Of a DNA stretch of 64,000 nt, positions 53,852 through 60,361 are shown in pieces. Every line of letters starts with the position of its first letter. Positions within the stretch are counted from its first letter, which is position 1. Source of the DNA: Oscillospiraceae bacterium (GTDB taxonomy: Bacteria > Bacillota > Clostridia > Oscillospirales > Ruminococcaceae); the NCBI GenBank assembly GCA_017460955.1, contig JAFTZY010000070.1, positions 62,001-126,000 on the forward strand. The letters run 5' to 3'. The notes under the pieces were generated by a model. It saw only the letters and a program-made list of their open reading frames with translations. It did no database searches and had not been told where the DNA came from. The position numbers were made by a program, and so were the translations under genes.

Positions 53852-54082
53852 TTACTTGACGATGTACTTGTCGATCGCAGTGAGCAGATCCTCAGCATCA
53901 TCGGTGTAAGCACGCAGCTCGATCGGCTTGGACAGATCCAGGCTGAAGATACCCATGATGGACTTGGCATCTACGGCGTATCTGCCGGATACGAGGTCGA
54001 TGTCATACTCGAATCTCATGATGGTATTGACGAAGTTCTTGACATCATCGATCGCGCTGAGAGAAACAGTTGTCGTTGTCAT
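53852..54082 (-). CDS. Crh-like HPr-fold regulator
   Basis: A 76-residue HPr-family protein. The segment KSIMGIFSLD holds Ser41, equivalent to the regulatory Ser46 of HPr. The phosphotransfer histidine region (normally GLHARP) is absent and replaced by IDDVKNF. It therefore cannot carry phosphate for sugar uptake, but may act like Bacillus Crh as a CcpA co-regulator when Ser-phosphorylated. The ATG at 54082 follows GGAGGT. A leader of about 85 bases contains a GAGCCCC/GGGGCT hairpin. Confidence 0.82.
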   Translation of the reverse strand: MTTTTVSLSAIDDVKNFVNTIMRFEYDIDLVSGRYAVDAKSIMGIFSLDLSKPIELRAYTDDAEDLLTAIDKYIVK

Positions 54083-54175
54083 GATATTACCTCCTATACT
54101 GTTCTTTCTGTCGGGTGCAGCCCCTTGGGGGGCTCCCATTTTTCCTTGTGTACAGCTTTTTCCTGCTGCAACTAT

Positions 54176-54204
54176 AGCATACCACAAAGCGAACAGCAAG
54201 TCAA
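54176..54204 (-). promoter_or_regulatory. promoter of the Crh-like gene
   Basis: Minus-strand TTGACT (54199-54204), 17 bases, TATGCT (54176-54181), with TGG before the -10. Confidence 0.75.
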
Positions 54205-54318
54205 GGGGCTGCATGGATTTTCAGCATTTTGGCAAAGTTCCGGCAGAAGGTCCCGGAGGATTTTATACACATTGATAGACAGGTATGACAGAAAAATCCC
54301 AATATTATGACATTTTCT

Positions 54319-55611
54319 TTACGAATCCGTATCGCAGCGGATACCGGTCAGGTGATCTTCCTCCCGCCCGGTGACGCGGACACGGCAGATGCTCCCGCGG
54401 GGGAGCACGGTCCCCGGCAGACGGACGGTGCAGTACTCCCCTGCATGCCCCTGCGAGACCCCTTCCTCCTTCGGACGCTCGATGAGCACGCTCAGGGTCC
54501 GCCCCGCAAGGCTGTCCAGATACGCTGCATACAATGTCTGCGAGAGCGTGCGCAGCTGCAAGGCGCGGGCGCTCCGGACGGCATCGGGGAGCTGTCCGGG
54601 AAGCGCTGCGGCAGGGGTGCCGGGGCGCTTTGAGTAGCGGAACACATGGAGCCGGGAAACGCGCTGCGCTTTCAGGAAGGCCATTGTTTCCGCATGATCG
54701 GCATCCGTCTCGCCGGGAAAGCCCGTGATGATGTCGGCGGTGATGCAGGGGTTCCCGAAGGTCTCCCGCAGCGCCGCTACGAGCGATGCGATGTGTGTAC
54801 AGGTATCCTGCCGCCCCATGGCACGCAGGGTGCGGTCACAGCCGCTCTGGAGGCACAGGTGGAAATGCGGCTGCACGGCGGGGATGCGGGACAGGCGCAT
54901 GAGCATCCCGGGGGTGAGGCTGTCGGGCTCGATGGAGCCCAGGCGGATCCTTGGCATCCCGGAGGCGGCAGCGGCTGCGGCGGCAGCGGCAAGGTCGGCG
55001 CCGTTATGCTGATACAGGGCTAAGTTGATCCCGCACAGAACGAGCTCCCGGCAGCCGTCGGCGTACAGTGCATCGGCGGCCTCGCGGATGCTCACAAGGC
55101 TCCTTGAACGGCTGTGCCCCCTTGCGTGGGGGATGATGCAGTAGCTGCAAAAGCGCTCGCAGCCGTCCTGTATCTGCAAAAAGGCCCGGGTATGGGCCGC
55201 ATCCCGGGTACAGGGCAGCTGCTCGAAATCCTCCTCCCCGCTGTGGGGGACAAGGCAGCACTGCCGCGTATGTGTGGTAAGGAAGGACTCGAGCAGGGCG
55301 GGGAGCTGTGCGCGCTCCCGGGTGCCAAGGAGAATGTCGGCATCGAGCTTTTGCGCCTCCTCCGGGAAGGCCTGGACATAGCAGCCGGAGACGATCATGA
55401 CGGCATGGGGGGCCTGTTCACGCAGGCGGCGCAGTGCTCTGCGCATCCGGCTGTCACCGGAGGCTGTGACCGTACAGGAGGTCAGGAGGATGGCATCGGC
55501 CAGTGCGGGATCGTCCGTGTATTCCCAGCCGTGCGCATACAGGAGCGCTAAGATGCCGTCGGTCTCCGTGCGGCTGACCTTGCAGCCGAGCACATGGGCG
55601 TGGATCCTCAT
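54319..55611 (-). CDS. mtaB: tRNA t6A37 methylthiotransferase MtaB
   Basis: A 430-residue radical SAM enzyme making ms2t6A37 in tRNA. The N-terminal UPF0004 domain starts with HVLGCKVSRTETD, and further cluster cysteines lie in LLTSCTVTA and IVSGCYVQA. The radical SAM motif is CERFCSYC. A C-terminal TRAM domain ends the protein. The gene overlaps barstar by four bases. Confidence 0.93.
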   Translation of the reverse strand: MRIHAHVLGCKVSRTETDGILALLYAHGWEYTDDPALADAILLTSCTVTASGDSRMRRALRRLREQAPHAVMIVSGCYVQAFPEEAQKLDADILLGTRERAQLPALLESFLTTHTRQCCLVPHSGEEDFEQLPCTRDAAHTRAFLQIQDGCERFCSYCIIPHARGHSRSRSLVSIREAADALYADGCRELVLCGINLALYQHNGADLAAAAAAAAASGMPRIRLGSIEPDSLTPGMLMRLSRIPAVQPHFHLCLQSGCDRTLRAMGRQDTCTHIASLVAALRETFGNPCITADIITGFPGETDADHAETMAFLKAQRVSRLHVFRYSKRPGTPAAALPGQLPDAVRSARALQLRTLSQTLYAAYLDSLAGRTLSVLIERPKEEGVSQGHAGEYCTVRLPGTVLPRGSICRVRVTGREEDHLTGIRCDTDS

Positions 55612-55856
55612 GCCTCTTCGATGAGGGTGAAGCGGGGATTGGCATCCACCGCATCCTGCATCACCTGCACAAGGCGTGCAGGGGCCTCGTCGGCATGCCC
55701 GAGAAAGACCAGTGTTTCCTCGCTCAGACTGCTCAGGCAGTCATAGAGCGCATCGGCATTGTCCCCGTAATAGTCCGGGAAGCCGAACACCTCCCGGAGA
55801 TAGGCGTGTCCCTCCTGTGCAAGGCGCACACCGTCGAGCTCGTAGACATGTACCAT
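55608..55856 (-). CDS. barstar-family ribonuclease inhibitor
   Basis: An 82-residue barstar homolog. The family pattern LREVFGFPDYYGDNADALYDCLS contains the Asp/Tyr/Asn residues that plug the barnase active site. It lies 24 bases downstream of a barnase gene, which supports the pairing. It lacks a signal peptide, as expected for a cytosolic protector. Confidence 0.92.
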   Translation of the reverse strand: MVHVYELDGVRLAQEGHAYLREVFGFPDYYGDNADALYDCLSSLSEETLVFLGHADEAPARLVQVMQDAVDANPRFTLIEEA

Positions 55857-55880
55857 GGCATTCTCCCCCTATGTTTTACG

Positions 55881-56477
55881 TCAATAGAGCTGTATAAAGC
55901 TCTTGTAATGGTCGTTTGTATAGTAGATGCTCCCGTCGTCGCCGAAGATCAGGCGCTCGGCGCCCCGGAAGCCGCCCTCATAATTGACATCGCATTCCTT
56001 GTACGACCCGTCGGGCAGCAGGCCCTCGTAATTGCCGAAGCGGTCCCCGCCGATGCTCATGCCGGGTGCGACCTCCCAGAGATTGCCCTTGCGGCTGTCC
56101 CAGCCCAAGTCCTGAGCTTCCCGCTTGGTCAGGAAATTCCCGGGGAGCGTGCCGAAGGTATGGATATAGGCCGCCACGTCCTCGGGACTGGTATAGCTGC
56201 CGTCCTTCTCCACGGAGGCGGGCAGGGGCTCGTCCTCCGGCGGTGCATCGGGGATGCTGTCCTGAGTAAGATCCGCCGTCTCTTGTGCAGCCGCCGCGGT
56301 CTCTTCCTCCTGCACGGTCTCCTCCTGTGCTTCGCCTGCTTGGGTGGGCTCCGGAGCGGGCTGTGTGAAGATGACGAGGGAGGCGGGCTCCTCCGTCTGT
56401 AATTCATAGCTGCCGTAGCAGCCGCCCAGCAGGAGGGCGGCAAAGCAGGTCAGCAGCAGGAGTGCGAGTCGTTTCAT
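55881..56477 (-). CDS. lipoprotein-anchored barnase-type ribonuclease
   Basis: A 198-residue protein. A lipoprotein signal ends at LLGGC (Cys20), and a Glu/Pro/Ala-rich spacer (residues 25-90) leads to a complete guanyl-preferring RNase domain (95-198). The catalytic residues Glu161, Arg171, Arg175 and His190 have exactly the spacing of barnase Glu73, Arg83, Arg87 and His102. It is likely displayed on the outer membrane face or released. It starts 4 bases after thiT stops and is followed by barstar. Confidence 0.92.
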   Translation of the reverse strand: MKRLALLLLTCFAALLLGGCYGSYELQTEEPASLVIFTQPAPEPTQAGEAQEETVQEEETAAAAQETADLTQDSIPDAPPEDEPLPASVEKDGSYTSPEDVAAYIHTFGTLPGNFLTKREAQDLGWDSRKGNLWEVAPGMSIGGDRFGNYEGLLPDGSYKECDVNYEGGFRGAERLIFGDDGSIYYTNDHYKSFIQLY

Positions 56478-56481
56478 GTCC

Positions 56482-57072
56482 TTATTCCTCGATCATGCGG
56501 CGCAGCACCGGCACGCGGCTCAGTGCCAGGGCAGCGATCACGGTGAGCACGAGCTCCGGACCCATGAAGGCGCCGTTGTAGGCCATGGAATAGATCCACG
56601 GATTACCCCATCCCTCGGGCATCCAGATGGCAAAGACGGTGCCGCCGGAGATGATATGGCAGATATAGCGCAGGAGCACGGCCACACCCACGCCCACGGG
56701 GATGCCCCAGCCCTTCTGCCTGCGGAAGATGCCTGCAAAGCCGAGCATAGTGAAGGCGAGCAGGTAGTCAAAGACGAAGCAGGCGATGAGTGCGGGGACG
56801 GTCAGGCCCCAGCTGAGTGCGGACGAAAAATCGATGATGAGCTGCACGAGCGAATACGCGAAGGCCGTTCCCAGGCCCCATTTGGTGCCGTAGATCACGG
56901 CGATCATGCAGATGGGGAGCATGCTCACGGGGGTCAGGCTGCCGCCGAGGGGCATTTTGACGATGGTGATCATACTCAGGACGGTGGCCAGTGCGATCAT
57001 GATGCCGCTGGCAGCAAGGCGCACGATCTTGGCGTGGCTGGTCGGGGTGTTGTTTGCGGTGGTGTCGGACAT
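56482..57072 (-). CDS. thiT: thiamine ECF transporter S-component ThiT
   Basis: A 196-residue protein with six membrane helices that binds thiamine for an energy-coupling-factor transporter. The family segments GLGTAFAYSLVQLIIDF, RYICHIISGGTVFA and SMAYNGAFMGPELVLT are present. The ATG at 57072 follows AAGGAGG. A TPP riboswitch and attenuator precede it. Confidence 0.94.
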   Translation of the reverse strand: MSDTTANNTPTSHAKIVRLAASGIMIALATVLSMITIVKMPLGGSLTPVSMLPICMIAVIYGTKWGLGTAFAYSLVQLIIDFSSALSWGLTVPALIACFVFDYLLAFTMLGFAGIFRRQKGWGIPVGVGVAVLLRYICHIISGGTVFAIWMPEGWGNPWIYSMAYNGAFMGPELVLTVIAALALSRVPVLRRMIEE

Positions 57073-57117
57073 TTGGAATTCCTCCTTATTTAAGTCAGGG
57101 CATACAGGGGGCTGCGC

Positions 57118-57151
57118 AAAAAACTGCCGATGTCCAAAAAAACACGGCAGT
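57118..57151 (-). terminator. attenuator of the thiT operon
   Basis: Minus-strand ACTGCCG and CGGCAGT with a 15-base T-rich loop, followed by TTTTTT. It lies between the TPP aptamer and thiT and is the likely expression platform. Confidence 0.82.
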
Positions 57152-57165
57152 ACAGAGAGATCCCG

Positions 57166-57248
57166 TATGTCCCTACGGCGGCATTACCCGCATCAGGTTA
57201 TGGGTCGAAGCAAATGCTTCCTCTCAGCCTGTCACAGCTCCCCTGTTG
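57166..57248 (-). promoter_or_regulatory. TPP riboswitch (THI element)
   Basis: The minus strand shows the aptamer blocks in order: GGGGAGC, GGCTGAGAGG, ACCC, AACCTGATGCGGGTAATGCC and GCCGTAGGGA. With thiamine pyrophosphate bound, the following attenuator should form and reduce thiT expression. Confidence 0.95.
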
Positions 57249-57284
57249 TGTCGGTTGTTCCTGCTTTCTGAAGAAAGCACTTTC

Positions 57285-57313
57285 AGTATACCACATGTGG
57301 ATGTGTTTGTCAA
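57285..57313 (-). promoter_or_regulatory. promoter of the thiT operon
   Basis: Minus-strand TTGACA (57308-57313), 17 bases, TATACT (57285-57290), with TGG before the -10. It lies about 35 bases upstream of the aptamer. Confidence 0.83.
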
Positions 57314-57421
57314 GTCCCTGGAAGGGTATGGCGCGTAAGGCGTTTTTCGGCCGTTCTGTAACATTTTCCCCGCACGCGGCACTAACCTCATAAAACCACT
57401 GATAAGGAGGAAGTATCATTT

Positions 57422-58456
57422 ATGGCTGATATTACGATCCTGGGCTCCGGCGGATTCGGACTGGCACTGGCGATCATGTGCCGGAACATGGGACACGACG
57501 TGACCGTCTGGTCGAAATTCCAGAGTGAGATCGACGAGATCCGCAGCACCGGAGAGCTTGCCGCCAAGCTCCCGGGCGTGAAGGTCCCCTCGGACATCCT
57601 GCTGACCACGGACATCGCCTGCGTCTCCGGCAAGGATGCCGTCCTCGTGGGCATCCCCACCTCCTTCCTGCGCAGCGTCGTGCAGGAGGCTGCCCCCCAC
57701 CTCACGGAGAACACCGTCATCGTCAACACCGCCAAGGGCCTTGAGGCCGGCACCTGCAAGCGCATGAGCGAGGTCATCGCGGAGGAATGCCCGGGACATC
57801 CCATTGTAGTCCTCACCGGTCCCTCCCACGCCGAGGAGCTTGCCCGCGGCGTTCCCACCACGGTCACCGTGGCCAGTGAGAACGTCGCTTATGCCGAGTA
57901 CATCCAGGACATCTTCACGAGCGGCACGCTCCGGCTCTATGTCAACCGGGATGTGATCGGCTGCGAGGTCGGCGGCTCGATGAAGAACATCATTGCCCTG
58001 GCCGCCGGTGTCAGTGACGGTTTGGGCTTCGGGGACAACACCAAGGCCGCCCTCATGACCCGCGGCGTTCATGAGATCACCTCCCTCGGCCTGGAGCTCG
58101 GTGCGGAGCTTGACACCTTTGCCGGACTGTCGGGACTCGGCGACCTCATCGTCACCTGCACGAGCATGCACAGCCGCAACCGCAGAGCCGGCATTCTCAT
58201 CGGTCAGGGTGTCTCTCCGGAGGAGGCCGTCCGGCAGGTCGGCACCGTGGAGGGCTATTACTGCTGCGAGGTCGCCTACGGTCTTGCCAAAAAGCTCGGC
58301 GTGAGCATGCCCATCACCGAGGAGCTCTACCATCTGCTCTTTGAGCACGGGGATGTCCGCGCCTCCATGCGCAAGCTCATGGGCCGTCCCAACAAGCACG
58401 AATGCGAGGCCTACACCACCAAGGACCAGCTCTCGAGGCTCGACCTCAAAAAGTGA
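57422..58456 (+). CDS. gpsA: glycerol-3-phosphate dehydrogenase [NAD(P)+]
   Basis: A 344-residue dehydrogenase that makes sn-glycerol-3-phosphate for phospholipids. The nucleotide-binding motif ILGSGGFGLALAIM is at residues 6-19, and VNTAKGLE carries the catalytic lysine region. AAGGAGG lies upstream of the ATG. The stop overlaps the next start (TGATG). Confidence 0.95.
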   Translation: MADITILGSGGFGLALAIMCRNMGHDVTVWSKFQSEIDEIRSTGELAAKLPGVKVPSDILLTTDIACVSGKDAVLVGIPTSFLRSVVQEAAPHLTENTVIVNTAKGLEAGTCKRMSEVIAEECPGHPIVVLTGPSHAEELARGVPTTVTVASENVAYAEYIQDIFTSGTLRLYVNRDVIGCEVGGSMKNIIALAAGVSDGLGFGDNTKAALMTRGVHEITSLGLELGAELDTFAGLSGLGDLIVTCTSMHSRNRRAGILIGQGVSPEEAVRQVGTVEGYYCCEVAYGLAKKLGVSMPITEELYHLLFEHGDVRASMRKLMGRPNKHECEAYTTKDQLSRLDLKK

Positions 58457-60054
58457 TGGACTGGCTCGAAGCACTCCGGCGCTTTGTTCCGGAGACCGAG
58501 GAGGAGCGCACTGCACAGGCGCAGGTCCTGGCGCTTGCCGCACGCCACGGGGAGGCGCTCCTGTGCCGGGACTGTACTGCCGGGCACATCACCTGCTCGG
58601 GCTTCCTCCTCTCCCCGGATCTGTCCGAAACACTCATGGCCTACCATCTTGTCTACGGCTCCGTGGGCTGGACGGGCGGCCATGCCGACGGGGGGACGGA
58701 TCTTCTGGCCGCTGCCCTGCGCGAGGCACGCGAGGAGACGGGCATCACCAAGCTCTATGCGCAAAGCAGCGCCGTTCTCTCGATCGACGTACTGCCCGTT
58801 CCTGCGCATGAAAAGCACGGGGTCCCGGTCCCCGCGCATCTGCATTACAATGTCTGCTTCGGGCTCATTGCCGACCGCACGCAGCCGCTGCACGAGCGCG
58901 AGGGGGAGAACCGCGATGTGCGCTGGCTCACGCAGGAGGCGCTGCATGCGCTTTGCACCGAGGCGCACATGCTCCCCATCTACGACAAGCTCTTTGACAG
59001 GATGCGCCGGATCGCAGAGGAAAAAGCCGCCCTTCCCTGCCGCATCGCCGCTCCCCTGCTTGCCTGGTATCCTGCCCATCACCGGGCGCTCCCCTGGCGG
59101 GAGACGAAGGACCCGTACCGGGTGTGGGTGTCGGAGATCATGCTCCAGCAGACCCGTGTGGAGGCAGTGAAGGGGTACTATGCGCGGTTCCTCCGGGCAC
59201 TGCCGGACATTGCCGCCCTTGCCGCCGCCCCGGAGGAGCAGCTCCTCAAGCTCTGGGAGGGCCTGGGGTATTACAGCCGCGTGCGCAATCTCGGGCGTGC
59301 GGCACGGCAGATCACAGAACAGTACGGCGGGCGCTTTCCAGAGACCTACGAACAGGTGCGTGCGCTCCCCGGTGTGGGGGACTACACGGCGGGGGCGGTC
59401 TGCTCGATCTGCTTTTCCCTGCCCACCCCGGCGGTGGACGGGAATGTCCTGCGGGTGATGGCCCGGGTGCAGGAGGACCACCGGAACGTCCTGGACACCC
59501 GCACCCGTGCGGACATCACGGAAGCGCTCCGGCCGGTGTATGAAGGAAGCGACCCCGCGATGCTCACACAGGCGCTCATGGAGATGGGCGCGACGGTCTG
59601 CATACCCGGCGGTGCGCCACGCTGCGGGGAATGCCCCCTCTCCGGGATCTGCATGGCGGCAGCGGCCGGCAATGCCGCAGGACTTCCCGTGCGGGAGAAA
59701 AAACAGCATCGGCGCATCGAGCAAAAGACGGTGTTCATCCTCGAATGCGGGGGGCGCATCGCCATTGCCAAGCGCCCGGATACGGGACTTCTGGCATCGC
59801 TGTGGGAGCTGCCGAACGTCCCGGGGCATCTGAATGCGCAGGAGGCGGTCCGCACCGCCTCCGGATGGGGCGTGCAGCCGCAGGAGCTGCAAAAGATCGT
59901 GCAGCGAAAGCACATCTTCACGCACATCACCTGGGAGATGCAGGGGGTGTTCCTGCGCTGTCAGAATGCCGTGCCGGAATTCACCTGGGCCGCCCCGGAG
60001 GAGCTCCGGGAGGTCCATTCCCTGCCGACGGCCTTCCGGTGCCTGTTGGAATAG
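58456..60054 (+). CDS. mutY: NUDIX hydrolase fused to adenine DNA glycosylase MutY
   Basis: A 532-residue two-enzyme fusion. Residues 1-185 are a NUDIX hydrolase with a box at 75-97 (GHADGGTDLLAAALREAREE; the usual Glu at box position 7 is Thr). Residues 200-532 are MutY: Glu227 (WVSEIMLQQT), helix-hairpin-helix LPGVGDY, catalytic Asp328 (AVDGNVLR), and Fe-S ligands Cys382, 390, 393 and 399. A C-terminal NUDIX-like domain for 8-oxoG recognition ends it. MutY removes A paired with 8-oxoG. No stop codon or alternative ribosome site is seen between the two parts. Confidence 0.92.
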   Translation: MDWLEALRRFVPETEEERTAQAQVLALAARHGEALLCRDCTAGHITCSGFLLSPDLSETLMAYHLVYGSVGWTGGHADGGTDLLAAALREAREETGITKLYAQSSAVLSIDVLPVPAHEKHGVPVPAHLHYNVCFGLIADRTQPLHEREGENRDVRWLTQEALHALCTEAHMLPIYDKLFDRMRRIAEEKAALPCRIAAPLLAWYPAHHRALPWRETKDPYRVWVSEIMLQQTRVEAVKGYYARFLRALPDIAALAAAPEEQLLKLWEGLGYYSRVRNLGRAARQITEQYGGRFPETYEQVRALPGVGDYTAGAVCSICFSLPTPAVDGNVLRVMARVQEDHRNVLDTRTRADITEALRPVYEGSDPAMLTQALMEMGATVCIPGGAPRCGECPLSGICMAAAAGNAAGLPVREKKQHRRIEQKTVFILECGGRIAIAKRPDTGLLASLWELPNVPGHLNAQEAVRTASGWGVQPQELQKIVQRKHIFTHITWEMQGVFLRCQNAVPEFTWAAPEELREVHSLPTAFRCLLE

Positions 60055-60058
60055 CATA

Positions 60059-60085
60059 GCACCCTGCGAGCGCAGGGTGCTTTTT
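60059..60085 (+). terminator. terminator of gpsA-mutY
   Basis: GCACCCTGCG-ag-CGCAGGGTGC, a perfect 10-bp stem, followed by TTTTT. Confidence 0.9.
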
Positions 60086-60124
60086 GTTCAGATCGCTGTA
60101 TTTCTATTGCATTTCATTCCGATA

Positions 60125-60310
60125 TATGGTATAATATTATATGCCCTTGCAGATCCGTGCCATAAATGGCACTCCCTGCAGATCGGGCGATGATACCATA
60201 ACGCTACGCTTTTATGGTATAATATTACACGCCCTTGCAGGTCCGTGCCATGAATGACACTCCCTGCAGGTCGGGCGATGATACCATAATACCGGATATT
60301 ATGGTATCAT
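60125..60310. repeat. two tandem folded repeats, family 2, copies A and B
   Basis: Copy A (60125-60200) and copy B (60214-60289) each run from TATGGTATAATATTA to GATGATACCATA, separated by ACGCTACGCTTT. Inside are GCCCTTGCAG, GTGCC with GGCAC (GACAC in B), and CTGCAG plus GGGC, forming one long hairpin. A further TATTATGGTATCATGG follows. TATAAT within the ends could act as a -10 for the next gene. The remaining gap holds CCGGCA-aatt-cTGCCGG (60323-60340) just before its ribosome site. Confidence 0.75.
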
Positions 60311-60361
60311 GGACCTAAACATGCCGGCAAATTCTGCCGGGGACAAACAGGAGGAATCATT

